A stretch of DNA of 64,000 nt. Source: Sediminibacterium sp. Its GTDB lineage: Bacteria > Bacteroidota > Bacteroidia > Chitinophagales > Chitinophagaceae. Location: NCBI GenBank assembly GCA_017537025.1, contig JAFWCB010000008.1, positions 62,001 through 126,000 of the forward strand, in the 5' to 3' direction. This document shows positions 51,345-59,997 of the stretch, piece after piece (positions within the stretch are counted from its first letter, which is position 1; the number at the start of each line of letters is the position of its first letter). The notes below the pieces were generated by a model. The model was given only the letters and a program-made list of their open reading frames with translations, ran no database searches and was not told where the DNA came from. Both the position numbers and the translations under genes were made by a program.

Positions 51345-52286
51345 ATGAATGATTACCCCCTTATTTCAGTTGTTGTAGCCACCTATAATGGTGCTAAATT
51401 TATTGGGGCACAATTAGATAGTATCATAACACAAACCTATCCGAATATAGAAATCATTATTGTAGATGATAATTCTACAGACGAAACACAGCAGATCCTA
51501 CATCAGTATGCTGCTACCTACGAAAATATTAAAGTACACATCAATGCCACGAATCTGGGCTATGTAAAAAATTTTGAGAAAGGAATGGTATTGGCTACAG
51601 GCGATTTTATCGCACCCAGTGATCAAGATGATATATGGCTGCCAGAGAAACTAAGTACCCTCATGCATGAAAGAGGAGATCATGTAATCGTATATTGTAA
51701 CTCCATTTTGATCGACGAACAGAATAACAAAATCGGAAAAAAATTATCGGATATAAAAAGACTCATTTCTTACGATAATCCCATAATGTTTGCTGTTGGA
51801 AACGCAGCTCCCGGTCATGCTATGCTTATTAAAAAAGAGCTGATCACCAAAACAATTCCTTTTCCTAACATGATCCCACATGATTATGCCTTAGGATATA
51901 TGGCTTGCTTTTTTGGTGGATTAAAATATGTAGACCAGCCTCTTGTTTTATATCGGCAGCACCAAAATAATGTATTTGCAGCCGTTAAAATAGCGGATTC
52001 CCAAACACAACGTTCCAGAAGAACAAGAGAAAAAAAGAAAGCTGCAGAAACGGAGAAAATAAGAGAAAGGGTTACCTGGTTGTACAATACCTGTGCTGAA
52101 ACACATATAACAGAAAAAATATTTTTCAAGCGCATGCTGGATGCTTATAGTAGTTTTTCATTTCTAAATAATTGCAGTAGGGTAGCGCTTTTTTTAAAAT
52201 ATCGGGATCTTATTTTAGCTCATAAGAATAGAAGTGAGCTAAGAAAAATTTTATACGCTTTCAAGCTTTTTTTTAAAATAGTATAA
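51345..52286 (+). CDS. Family 2 glycosyltransferase
   Basis: A 313-residue GT-A protein: SVVVATYNGAKFIGAQLDSI, IIVDDNSTDETQQI, and FIAPSDQDDIWLPEKL with the Asp pair at the usual place. The phrase SDQDDIW is typical of rhamnosyl-type or related O-antigen transferases. The C-terminal region has a basic linker (RSRRTREKKKAAETEK) and ends in a hydrophobic-basic tail. It starts 7 bases after meaB and overlaps the next gene by one base. Confidence 0.88.
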   Translation: MNDYPLISVVVATYNGAKFIGAQLDSIITQTYPNIEIIIVDDNSTDETQQILHQYAATYENIKVHINATNLGYVKNFEKGMVLATGDFIAPSDQDDIWLPEKLSTLMHERGDHVIVYCNSILIDEQNNKIGKKLSDIKRLISYDNPIMFAVGNAAPGHAMLIKKELITKTIPFPNMIPHDYALGYMACFFGGLKYVDQPLVLYRQHQNNVFAAVKIADSQTQRSRRTREKKKAAETEKIRERVTWLYNTCAETHITEKIFFKRMLDAYSSFSFLNNCSRVALFLKYRDLILAHKNRSELRKILYAFKLFFKIV

Positions 52287-53359
52287 TGCGAATGAAAGAG
52301 CGAAAATCAATTGTATTTGATGCAGAAAGGCTAAAGTATCCTTATACAGGTCTTTATACTTTTTGCTTATCGCTCGGAAAAGCGTTGACTGAATTACAGA
52401 CGTATCATCAAATCGACCCATTATTCTATGTCCCAAGTACAGCCAAAGGATTATTTGGTTCAACAGCCGATTATTTAATTCAGAAAAACACACATAAAAT
52501 ATTTTTGCCGAAGCCCCAAAATATTGCGCTATGGCATGCCACACATCAACAAACTGATTATTTCCCTTTTAAAACTAATATTCCTGTTTTATTAACGGTA
52601 CATGATCTGAATTTTTTATACGATCAAACAAAAAACGAAAAGAAGAAACAAAAATACCTGCACGATCTGCAACAAAAAATAAAAAGAGCTACTGCCATCG
52701 TAACTGTTTCAGCTTTTACGGCAGATGAATTAGCAAAAAATATCGATCTAGGTACAAAGAAGCCAACCATCATTTATAATGGTATCGATACTCAAATGAC
52801 AGATGAGAATCATGCTCCAACATATATACCCACAAAGCCTTTTATTTTTTCTATCGGGACTATCGTACCTAAAAAAAATTTTCATGTACTGCCGCAATTA
52901 TTAAAAAATAACAACTATGAATTGATAATCGCTGGGATCGTGAATGACGTTGAATATAAAAAACAAATTATTGCAGAAGCACAGCAACTTGGTGTTGCCA
53001 ATAGGCTACAGTTTACCGGTACTATTACAGATGCTGATAAAATTTGGTACTACAAGCACGCCCTATGTTTGGCGTTTCCTTCATTGGCGGAAGGATTCGG
53101 ATTGCCGGTTGTTGAAGCCATGCATTGGGGCACACCACTTCTTTTATCACAAATGGGTTCTATACCTGAAATTGCCGGTGATGCAGGTGTATATATTACT
53201 CATTTTGAAGCAGATCACATGCAAGCTCAGTTAGCTAACTTGCTGCAAAAAGCGTCGGAGCCTGATTATAAAGATGACTTAAAAAATCGTGCTGAGAAAT
53301 ATACCTGGCAAGCAGCAGCCACGAAATATATGGAATTATATGAAGAATTAATAAGCTGA
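52286..53359 (+). CDS. Family 1 (GT4-like) glycosyltransferase
   Basis: A 357-residue GT-B protein. NIPVLLTVHDLNFLYDQ and IVTVSAFTADELAKN occupy the N-terminal half, FIFSIGTIVPKKNFHVL is the hinge, and ALCLAFPSLAEGFGLPVVEA carries the EGFGLPVVE nucleotide-sugar motif. This is the common GT4 pattern for mannosyl or glucosyl transfer. The stop touches the stop of the convergent methyltransferase gene without a gap. Confidence 0.9.
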   Translation: MRMKERKSIVFDAERLKYPYTGLYTFCLSLGKALTELQTYHQIDPLFYVPSTAKGLFGSTADYLIQKNTHKIFLPKPQNIALWHATHQQTDYFPFKTNIPVLLTVHDLNFLYDQTKNEKKKQKYLHDLQQKIKRATAIVTVSAFTADELAKNIDLGTKKPTIIYNGIDTQMTDENHAPTYIPTKPFIFSIGTIVPKKNFHVLPQLLKNNNYELIIAGIVNDVEYKKQIIAEAQQLGVANRLQFTGTITDADKIWYYKHALCLAFPSLAEGFGLPVVEAMHWGTPLLLSQMGSIPEIAGDAGVYITHFEADHMQAQLANLLQKASEPDYKDDLKNRAEKYTWQAAATKYMELYEELIS

Positions 53360-54091
53360 TTATTTTTTTGCATAGCCCCATAAACCCGAGGGCATTGTAT
53401 GATTCTGGAAATCTGTATAGGTTAATGTATTCGTTGAATAGGCGTGATCATTTTTTATGAGTTTTTTATGAAAACAAAACATAAAAAACTTAACGCAAAG
53501 CCTTATAAAACCCTTACTGCCTGCCTGTTTCGCCCATAAGCTCATCATAATTAAAAGACTGTAATTAAACCCACCTCTGGGATATATCTCTGATGATATA
53601 AAGCCGGTTTTCTCGAAAGTAGTTTTTAAAGCATAGGGAGTGAATCGATGATGATCATAAGGCACTTCATGTAAACTATATATAAAGGGTACGGAGAAAA
53701 ATAATTGCCCACCCGGTTTTAGCACTCTTCTAATTTCTGTTAATATATGTGCCGTATCGTAGTAATGCTCCAAAAACTCAGTTGCTATTACAAAATCAAA
53801 TTCATTATCGTTAAAAGGTATGGTATAACCATCCCAATAAGCATCAGGAACCACTTTATTATGGTATTCGGAGTTAGCCAAATCTATTCCGGTATATTTT
53901 GTGATCGTTCCAGCTTCCAATAAAAATTGTTTGTAAGGCATCACACCACAACCTAAGTCGAGCACATTTCCATGAATGATCTGTTTGAGATTCTTTACTG
54001 CCTCAATTAAAGATTTTTGGATTAAATAATACCCATAGCCCAACTTTAATGTTGGTTTTATATATACTTTATTAATTTGATCAATATTCAT
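53360..54091 (-). CDS. SAM-dependent methyltransferase
   Basis: A 243-residue class I methyltransferase. NVLDLGCGVMPYKQFL is motif I, YTGIDLANSEYHNK the acidic loop, and DFVIATEFLEHYYDT and LKPGGQLFFSVPFIYS motifs II-III. HEVPYDHHRFTPYALK is a phrase common in methyltransferases of polysaccharide clusters. The start is ATG at 54091 (MNIDQIN); the longer frame overlaps the GT2 gene further. It overlaps that gene by 11 bases. Confidence 0.85.
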   Translation of the reverse strand: MNIDQINKVYIKPTLKLGYGYYLIQKSLIEAVKNLKQIIHGNVLDLGCGVMPYKQFLLEAGTITKYTGIDLANSEYHNKVVPDAYWDGYTIPFNDNEFDFVIATEFLEHYYDTAHILTEIRRVLKPGGQLFFSVPFIYSLHEVPYDHHRFTPYALKTTFEKTGFISSEIYPRGGFNYSLLIMMSLWAKQAGSKGFIRLCVKFFMFCFHKKLIKNDHAYSTNTLTYTDFQNHTMPSGLWGYAKK

Positions 54092-54929
54092 GAAAACGAT
54101 TTTTTGCTTTTTCAATCGGGCTTTTTGCAAGGCCGAGTATATAAGCAAGATAAATAAATGGGGTTACTAGAAAACGGATCATATCAATTTGGTAGCGCTC
54201 TCTGATATATGCCAGTTGCACTGTTTTTTGGAGAAAAAAATGGCTGTGTTTTTGGGCAATATACCGGTGGTTAGCTACTTTTCTATCATTTTCATTGGCA
54301 TAACCGGTAATAACAGAACCCTCATTGATCCTATAGTAATATAATAGCTCTCTTAAATAATAAAACCTGAATTTGTTTACCGAAGCGTGAATCCAAAATT
54401 CCCAATCTTCAAATCCATGAAAGGGAATTGCGGTATCGTATCCCTTATTTGCGATCCAAACCTCTTTTTTATACACGGCACAAGCATCGGCAAAATTTCC
54501 GGTTATCACGGCCAGCTCATCATACTTCCTTACTTTAAATTCTCTTTTTTTATTACGCTCACCGAAAAATATAGGCTTGGCATATACAATATCATATTCA
54601 CCCGATTCCAGAAGGGGAATGGCTTTTCTTAAATAGTCGGATTTGATTTTATTATCGGCATCAATAGGTAAAATATAGCTTCCGCTGGCATTTTCTAGTC
54701 CGGTATTTCTTGCCTTTGCCGGACCCCCATTCGCTTGTTTGATAATGCTGATACCTTGTTTTGCAAGCTTATCATATATGGATAGTGTGATAGCGTCTGT
54801 TGAACCATCGTCTACAACAATAATTTCAACAGGCCATGGTAATGTATCTGCTTCAATACTATGTATAGCTTCTTCAATATACTTCCCATGATTAAAACAG
54901 GGTATAATAACTGATATTAATGGTTTCAC
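54081..54929 (-). CDS. Family 2 glycosyltransferase
   Basis: A 282-residue GT-A protein: SVIIPCFNHGKYIEEAIHSI, EIIVVDDGSTDAIT, and SYILPIDADNKIKSDYL for the acidic motif, then FHGFEDWEFWIHASVNKFRF, the usual catalytic helix. It is the first gene of a two-gene operon with the following methyltransferase. The sugar is unknown. Confidence 0.88.
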   Translation of the reverse strand: MKPLISVIIPCFNHGKYIEEAIHSIEADTLPWPVEIIVVDDGSTDAITLSIYDKLAKQGISIIKQANGGPAKARNTGLENASGSYILPIDADNKIKSDYLRKAIPLLESGEYDIVYAKPIFFGERNKKREFKVRKYDELAVITGNFADACAVYKKEVWIANKGYDTAIPFHGFEDWEFWIHASVNKFRFYYLRELLYYYRINEGSVITGYANENDRKVANHRYIAQKHSHFFLQKTVQLAYIRERYQIDMIRFLVTPFIYLAYILGLAKSPIEKAKNRFHEY

Positions 54930-54978
54930 AAACCAAATGTACTGCTAATCGTATAAAGCAAAAGGGAGGTTATGGTAA

Positions 54979-55197
54979 CTATAATTTCTTTTCCTGCTTC
55001 CACCATCTCCAACCAATAAAACCCATAATGGCAAGTGGGGCGAATGCCAAATAAATAATGGCAGAATTCAATGCGGATGCCGGCCCTTCACCTAATTGGG
55101 AAGCTGTTTTTGTGCATATTGAGCATTGGGCAAAAAGGCTACTGGTAAAGGAAGAAGCTAAGAGCCATAATGATAGTAATGCAGTTTTTCTCCTCAT
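54979..55197 (-). CDS. Small membrane protein with Cys pair
   Basis: A 72-residue protein with a signal peptide (LLASSFTSSLFAQ), then CSICTKTASQLGEGPASALN, and one membrane helix IIYLAFAPLAIMGFIGW. The CSxC pair after the signal is conserved in similar short Bacteroidota proteins as far as I recall; the function is unknown. A TACCTTTG promoter element at 55214-55221 makes the ATG at 55197 more likely than the ATG at 55206, which would be leaderless. Confidence 0.7.
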   Translation of the reverse strand: MRRKTALLSLWLLASSFTSSLFAQCSICTKTASQLGEGPASALNSAIIYLAFAPLAIMGFIGWRWWKQEKKL

Positions 55198-55213
55198 ATC
55201 ATCCATTTCAATA

Positions 55214-55221
55214 CAAAGGTA
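55214..55221 (-). promoter_or_regulatory. Putative -7 promoter element of the small membrane protein gene
   Basis: On the - strand the bases read TACCTTTG, matching TAnnTTTG, 16 bases upstream of the chosen ATG. Confidence 0.45.
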
Positions 55222-55269
55222 AACCCTAAAAACGAAAAGATTGTTTACCTTACCATCTAAAATTTTCAG

Positions 55270-56571
55270 ATGGAGCCTCGCAGATCTTTTCTTCGCAAAG
55301 CCGGTGCCCTTTCGGGTTTGGCCTTCGGGCATGGTTTTTTTAACCATTTGCATGCTGCTAATGTAGCAGATGCAGAGGAAAAAATTGCGCATCTCTCTCC
55401 TTTTGAAGCTGCCGCTGAAGAGGATTATTGGCAAGTAATTCAACAAGCCTATACGGTAAATGCCAATTTTATCAATCTGAATAATGGCGGCGTAAGCCCT
55501 TCGCCCAAATCGGTTCAGGAAGCGGTTGAGCGTTATAATGCACTCAGTAATCAGGGGCCTTCTTATTACATGTGGCGTATCCTCGATCAGGGGCGCGAAC
55601 CATTGCGGCATAAGCTCGCACACTTGGCAGGCACTTCGGCAGAAGAGATTGCCATTAACCGAAACGCTACAGAAGCATTAAATACGGTTATCTATGGAAT
55701 TGATCTAAAAAAGGGTGATGAAGTGATTGGTACCAAGCAAGATTACCCCAATATGATCCAGGCTTGGAAACAAAGAGCCTTACGCGATGGTATTGTATAT
55801 ACGCAACTCAATTTCAATTTCCCCATTGAGGATGCGGACACTATTGTGGCTGCTTTTGAAAAAGCCATTACACCTAAAACAAAGCTTTTACATATCACGC
55901 ATATTATTAATTGGGTGGGACAAATTCTTCCGGTACAAGCTATTTGTAAAATGGCAAAAGCGAAGGGGGTAGAAGTAATTGTAGATGGTGCCCATTCATT
56001 TGGATTACTTGATTTTAAAGTATCTGAACTGGGATGTGACTATTTTGGTACAAGCCTGCACAAATTTTTGAGTGCTCCTATCGGGAGCGGTATGTTATGG
56101 ATCAAAAAAGAAAAAATTGCCAAAATATGGCCATTGATATGCAATGATAATCCCAATGGTACCGATATCCGAAAGTTTGAAACCCTTGGTACACGTAGCT
56201 TCCCAATAGAGCAAGGTATCGGGGAAGCTATTCAGTTTCATCAGGCTATCGGGTCTAAACGCAAAGAAGAAAGGATCCGGTATTTAAAAAATTACTGGGC
56301 AAAAAAAGCTATTCAGATACCGGGCGTAAAAATTCATACCTCTTTAAAAGATGAATGGTCATGTGCTATTTGTGGTGTAAGCGTGAGCGGACTAACACCG
56401 GCTGAGTTAGATCAAAAACTTTTTAGCACCTATAAAATTCATACAGTAGGTATTGTTTGGGAGAATATAAGTTGTGTTCGCGTTACGCCGCATGTATATA
56501 CAACACTAAATGATTTGGATACTTTGGTGCAAGCTTTAGGAGAAATTGCCGGAGCTGTTAAGAAGGCATAA
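55270..56571 (+). CDS. Tat-exported class V aminotransferase-like PLP enzyme
   Basis: A 433-residue fold type I PLP protein of the isopenicillin N epimerase/cysteine desulfurase-like group. The N-terminus MEPRRSFLRKAGALSGLAFG is a twin-arginine signal with RRSFLRK. NRNATEALNTVIYG, VDGAHSFG and the PLP lysine in YFGTSLHKFLSAPIGSG follow. Export by Tat fits an enzyme folded with its cofactor in the cytoplasm; tatC is in this window. The substrate is unknown. Confidence 0.88.
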   Translation: MEPRRSFLRKAGALSGLAFGHGFFNHLHAANVADAEEKIAHLSPFEAAAEEDYWQVIQQAYTVNANFINLNNGGVSPSPKSVQEAVERYNALSNQGPSYYMWRILDQGREPLRHKLAHLAGTSAEEIAINRNATEALNTVIYGIDLKKGDEVIGTKQDYPNMIQAWKQRALRDGIVYTQLNFNFPIEDADTIVAAFEKAITPKTKLLHITHIINWVGQILPVQAICKMAKAKGVEVIVDGAHSFGLLDFKVSELGCDYFGTSLHKFLSAPIGSGMLWIKKEKIAKIWPLICNDNPNGTDIRKFETLGTRSFPIEQGIGEAIQFHQAIGSKRKEERIRYLKNYWAKKAIQIPGVKIHTSLKDEWSCAICGVSVSGLTPAELDQKLFSTYKIHTVGIVWENISCVRVTPHVYTTLNDLDTLVQALGEIAGAVKKA

Positions 56572-56593
56572 AAAAACCGGCAACTAACCGGTT
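56571..56593 (-). terminator. Terminator of the THX gene
   Basis: On the - strand AACCGG (56593-56588) pairs with CCGGTT (56580-56575) and runs into a stretch of T. It lies 6 bases after the THX stop and may also mark the end of the convergent aminotransferase gene. Confidence 0.6.
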
Positions 56594-56599
56594 CTATTA

Positions 56600-56707
56600 T
56601 TAAGCTTTTTTCTTAGCTGCTTTTTTTGCAGGCTTGGCAGGGCGTGATTTACCGAATGAACCCTGTGATCTCTTACCTTTTGCCGTTTTTTTGTCGCCTC
56701 TTCCCAT
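56600..56707 (-). CDS. 30S ribosomal protein THX
   Basis: A 35-residue very basic protein starting MGRGDKKTAKGKRSQGSFGK followed by SRPAKPAKK and an AKKKA end. The MGxGDKKTxxGKR and GSFGxSRP pattern is that of ribosomal protein THX, which fills a cavity in the 30S head. It is too short for most gene callers. It lies just downstream of the HU gene, behind a hairpin, on the same strand. Confidence 0.85.
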   Translation of the reverse strand: MGRGDKKTAKGKRSQGSFGKSRPAKPAKKAAKKKA

Positions 56708-56743
56708 GATTGTTTTTTTAATGATTGGTTGAATTACAAAAAT

Positions 56744-56767
56744 AAAAAAAACCCCGAATTCTCGGGG
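56744..56767 (-). terminator. Rho-independent terminator of the HU gene
   Basis: On the - strand CCCCGA (56767-56762) pairs with TCGGGG (56757-56752) around a four-base loop and runs into a T-rich tract. It lies 20 bases after the HU stop. Confidence 0.85.
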
Positions 56768-56786
56768 CTTAATTCTTTTAACCCAA

Positions 56787-57056
56787 TTAGAGTTTAGCGC
56801 TTAATTCTTTACCTGCTTTGAAGCGGGCAACTTTTTTCGCTTTGATCTTAATGGTTTCACCTGTTTGTGGGTTACGACCGGTACGCGCAGCGCGTTTAGA
56901 TACCGAGAAAGTACCGAAACCTACTAATGTTACTTTATCACCTTTTTTTAATGTTTTCGTTACAGCATCAATAAAAGAATCTAAAGCGGCATTCGCTTGT
57001 GTTTTGGTAATACCAGCATCATCAGCAAGCTGGGCAATTAATTCTGCTTTGTTCAT
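56787..57056 (-). CDS. HU-family DNA-binding protein
   Basis: An 89-residue histone-like protein: [60 protein letters not shown] and [19 protein letters not shown]. This is the full HU/IHF fold with the Arg-rich arm and no IHF-specific extension. It is monocistronic with its own terminator and a promoter-like pair at 57085-57114. Confidence 0.96.
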   Translation of the reverse strand: MNKAELIAQLADDAGITKTQANAALDSFIDAVTKTLKKGDKVTLVGFGTFSVSKRAARTGRNPQTGETIKIKAKKVARFKAGKELSAKL

Positions 57057-57084
57057 AGAAGAGTATTTAGTTTTATAACAGAAA

Positions 57085-57114
57085 CAAATTTATTCGCTTT
57101 TGCTCATCAACAAA
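57085..57114 (-). promoter_or_regulatory. Putative Bacteroidota-type promoter of the HU gene
   Basis: On the - strand TTTG (57114-57111) and TAAATTTG (57092-57085) are separated by 18 bases, matching the -33/-7 layout of the phylum. The -7 element lies 28 bases upstream of the HU ATG. Confidence 0.5.
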
Positions 57115-57232
57115 ATATTTTAGCCTTTTTTTTATAACCATTTTATGCAGTAAAACCCCTATAAATAAAGGGTTCGGGCATTATGCTGGTATGCAAAATA
57201 GCTACAAACTAAATCTTCGATTTCGTTAAAAG

Positions 57233-57248
57233 CCTTTACTGGTAAAGG
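57233..57248. other. Perfect dyad in the HU upstream region
   Basis: CCTTTAC (57233-57239) and GTAAAGG (57242-57248) are inverted arms around TG. Nearby, CAGGCA and TGCCTG also pair, and AAGG(G)TTTCAGG occurs twice (near 57245 and 57282). Bases 57115-57348 carry no gene; this cluster of small dyads is all I see. Confidence 0.4.
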
Positions 57249-57348
57249 TTTCAGGCACTATTAGCTGAAATTCAATGCCTGCAAGGGTTTCAGGGGAATA
57301 TAAGGAAGATTCCGAATAATCAAATTTGTTTTCAAAAACTATCCACAC

Positions 57349-57654
57349 TCAATTCACAAGTTGCATAAGTGAGCGAAAAGCAATCATTTGCTCCCCCCAT
57401 TTGGTTATCGTTTCTTGTTTAAGCGCAGGGGCAAACTGATCTATATACTGATCATAATCTGCTTTTGTTTCAGCATAATATTGTACCGCATAGGTAGGCC
57501 CTTCACTATCATCAATATCTAATAGTCGAAGTATATTGGCTTTTGTAAAACAACCCGTTGCCAGTACATCCGGTATATGAACATCACGCATCCATGCTAA
57601 CCAATCTTCATGAATGGTATGTGTTATTTTAGTTGTTACGTTGTAGATAAGCAT
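57349..57654 (-). CDS. DUF4286 family protein
   Basis: A 101-residue protein: MLIYNVTTKITHTIHEDWLA, WMRDVHIPDVLATGCFTKAN, and GPTYAVQYYAETKADYDQY. The pattern is that of DUF4286, a small ferredoxin-like domain found in Bacteroidota, with no known function. A heptamer array begins directly at its start codon. Confidence 0.85.
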   Translation of the reverse strand: MLIYNVTTKITHTIHEDWLAWMRDVHIPDVLATGCFTKANILRLLDIDDSEGPTYAVQYYAETKADYDQYIDQFAPALKQETITKWGEQMIAFRSLMQLVN

Positions 57655-57702
57655 AAAGGTATAAGGTGTAAGGTGTGAGGTATAAGGTGTGAGGTGCGGC
57701 TT
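57654..57702. repeat. Heptamer array H
   Basis: Seven 7-base units of form NNRAGGT (for example ATAAGGT, GTGAGGT) lie immediately upstream of the DUF4286 start. Confidence 0.75.
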
Positions 57703-57704
57703 AA

Positions 57705-57732
57705 AGCTTCTAGCTTCTCCCTTACACCTCTA
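57705..57732. repeat. Inverted partner of heptamer array H
   Basis: AGCTTCT occurs twice, then CCCTTAC and ACCTCTA; these are pyrimidine-rich units of the opposite sense. The stop codon of the exonuclease III gene lies inside. Confidence 0.6.
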
Positions 57733-58492
57733 TCTCTACATATACCGGACAATGATCACTGTGTTTCACGTCGGGGTAAATAGCGGCTAATTTAATTTTT
57801 TTTGCAAGCGTATCGGTTACACAAATATAGTCGATACGCCAGCCTTTGTTTTGCAACCTTACGGATGGAAAGCGTTGGCTCCACCAGGAGTAAGCACCGG
57901 TGGTTGTAGGATGTAGATGTCGAAAACTATCTATCCAGCCGGAGGCTAGAAATTTAGTCATCCATGCTCTCTCTTCAGGTAAAAATCCGGAAGAATTTTT
58001 ATTACCTTTCGGATCGTGGATATCAATGGCTTCGTGTGCGATATTATAATCCCCTGTTACAATAATATTCGGTCGTTTCTTTCGCAATTTTTTTAAATAA
58101 TCAGCAAACTCATCCAGCCATTGGTATTTATAAGTTTGCCGCTCATCGCCACTGGTACCCGAGGGATAATAGGCATTTACTAAAGTGATATTTCCGAAAT
58201 CGGCTCTTATTACTCGGCCTTCAAAATCGCTCTGTTCAATCTTATTACCATATTCAACCAGATCGGGCTTTATACGCGTAAAAATAATAACACCACTATA
58301 CCCCTTTTTTTGTGCCGAAAACCAATAGCTGCTATAACCTGCTTTTTCAAATAATGATAGGTCGATATCTTCTTTGGCAGCTTTACTTTCCTGTATACAA
58401 ATAATATCTGCCGGGTTAGTGGCTACCCAGTCTATAAATCCTTTTTTAATTGCAGCTCTGATGCCATTGAGATTGTAGGAAATGATACGCAT
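57722..58492 (-). CDS. xth: Exodeoxyribonuclease III
   Basis: AP endonuclease and 3'-5' exonuclease of 256 residues. IISYNLNGIRAAIKKGF, CIQESKA with the metal-binding Glu, VTGDYNIAHEAIDIHDPKGN with catalytic Asp and Asn, GWIDSFRH, and SDHCPVYVEI with the catalytic His are all conserved. The gene ends inside a heptamer array. It is 5 bases downstream of the stop of the following - strand gene. Confidence 0.94.
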   Translation of the reverse strand: MRIISYNLNGIRAAIKKGFIDWVATNPADIICIQESKAAKEDIDLSLFEKAGYSSYWFSAQKKGYSGVIIFTRIKPDLVEYGNKIEQSDFEGRVIRADFGNITLVNAYYPSGTSGDERQTYKYQWLDEFADYLKKLRKKRPNIIVTGDYNIAHEAIDIHDPKGNKNSSGFLPEERAWMTKFLASGWIDSFRHLHPTTTGAYSWWSQRFPSVRLQNKGWRIDYICVTDTLAKKIKLAAIYPDVKHSDHCPVYVEIEV

Positions 58493-58497
58493 ATTGA

Positions 58498-59967
58498 TTA
58501 ATTGTTATAATGATATTCAACTCTTGGATAAAAATTATATGATTCCGGTAATGGAAAGAGGGGAAAATATTCTGAAAATCGCAGTTGCATTCCGGCGGAA
58601 TACAATCGTGTTAAACTCTTTGAACTAAAATAACTATGATACGAAAATAAAATCATACAGTTTAATAAGGGAGTATTATCAAATGTATTTGCTAGTACAA
58701 ATTTTTCCGGCTCTATATCACCAAACACGGTTGCCACTAATGTATCATCTATCCAAATTTCTCTTATATATTGATATCCATAGATTTTAACGATGAAATT
58801 ATGTTTGTAAATGGTTCCCTTTACTACATAATCATATTCTACAGGAACTTTATTGGGTGTTTGTATAATATTTGTAATAGAACTTGTATCTATCCCGTTC
58901 GATATGCTATTCGTATAAAATGATTTATTGCTATCAGTGCCGCCTTTGCTAATACTAAAATAGCCAATGGTATCTTTATCCTCCATAATCCGATGATGCG
59001 CGCCTTGTAATGCTGCTAAAGTAGTTTGCCCGAAAGTACCAGTATTTACCTCATTCCAAAATTTGGCAGGCATTACAATTTCATAATTCTTATTATGTAC
59101 TGCATCTCTCAAACTTTGTTTCAAATAGATAAAAATGGGGCTACTATTTTTCTTTTCATTTTTAATTTCCGCGGCTAAACTGTCGTTCAGTTGTGTTTTA
59201 TTTTTTCCCGACTCAATAATCTCCTGATAGCCGGGAGGGTTCCATCTTATAATTTGCGTTTCGCCGCCTAAGGAATAAATGGCACTATTTTTCTTAATAT
59301 TTATTTGTATTCTCGGCTTCCCTACGTTAGCGGCTAAAATAAAATTATCGGAAGCGAAAAGTCCGGATACCTTCATTTCTAAACTTTGTAGCGAATCATT
59401 GGGATTTAGTAAATGGGGGAGGGATTTTTCAATCAGTTCTAATAACCCTTTTTGGCTTAAAGCCAAATTTGCAATTGGCAGCCCGATGCCATTGCTGATT
59501 CCTTTCTTTAAGTATATTTCTAAATCTTTTTCTATTTTGGGTGCACCTCTTGCGTCGGTGAGTAATAAACTCATTTGAATACAAGAGATAACCCCGTTTA
59601 AAAATGCAGAATCTTCTTTAGTTGTGGGGGGCGCAGCGGTTAATAAAAAAGCAGGGGAGTATTCAATGATTCGGAAGTTGATAGAAGATACAGCAGGTGA
59701 TGGTTTCAGTTTGGATGATAATAGCTGTTTAGGATCTATCTTTTCAAAAATAATTTTTTCAGGCGCTGCTAATCTGATTTTTGTTTGGCTATATAATATG
59801 CTATCTAAAATATTTGCGAAAGACTTAAGGGTATTCGGATTATCCCAATAATTCATCAGAGGTCCTACCATAGAAGCTGCTTTAAAACTTCCGGTATATA
59901 CTTTTTCTTGTGCATTCAACAAAACGCTAAAAATAAAGACACAAGCAGTAGCGATGATTTTTTTCAT
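58498..59967 (-). CDS. Exported protein of unknown function
   Basis: A 489-residue protein with a signal peptide (MKKIIATACVFIFSVLLNAQ). I recognise no domain. The middle is mixed alpha/beta (ISCIQMSLLLTDARGAP, KKGISNGIGLPIANLALSQK), and the C-terminal half is beta-rich (VPVEYDYVVKGTIYKHNFIV). There are no repeats or cysteine clusters. The start is set at the signal peptide; a longer frame to 60036 crosses the divergent LOG gene start. It lies directly upstream of xth. Confidence 0.7.
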   Translation of the reverse strand: MKKIIATACVFIFSVLLNAQEKVYTGSFKAASMVGPLMNYWDNPNTLKSFANILDSILYSQTKIRLAAPEKIIFEKIDPKQLLSSKLKPSPAVSSINFRIIEYSPAFLLTAAPPTTKEDSAFLNGVISCIQMSLLLTDARGAPKIEKDLEIYLKKGISNGIGLPIANLALSQKGLLELIEKSLPHLLNPNDSLQSLEMKVSGLFASDNFILAANVGKPRIQINIKKNSAIYSLGGETQIIRWNPPGYQEIIESGKNKTQLNDSLAAEIKNEKKNSSPIFIYLKQSLRDAVHNKNYEIVMPAKFWNEVNTGTFGQTTLAALQGAHHRIMEDKDTIGYFSISKGGTDSNKSFYTNSISNGIDTSSITNIIQTPNKVPVEYDYVVKGTIYKHNFIVKIYGYQYIREIWIDDTLVATVFGDIEPEKFVLANTFDNTPLLNCMILFSYHSYFSSKSLTRLYSAGMQLRFSEYFPLFPLPESYNFYPRVEYHYNN

Positions 59968-59997
59968 ATATTTTAGAGGATTAAATGTAAACAACTT

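Noticed and set aside
54979-55623. 214-residue - strand frame opposite the class V aminotransferase
   Set aside because: Only its last 72 residues have a signal peptide and membrane helix; the rest is antisense to a well-supported gene and lies upstream of a promoter element.
57339-57347. DnaA-box-like CTATCCACA near the HU gene
   Set aside because: It is a single site with one mismatch to TTATNCACA, and no other boxes, AT-rich unwinding tract or dnaA gene are near, so no origin is called.
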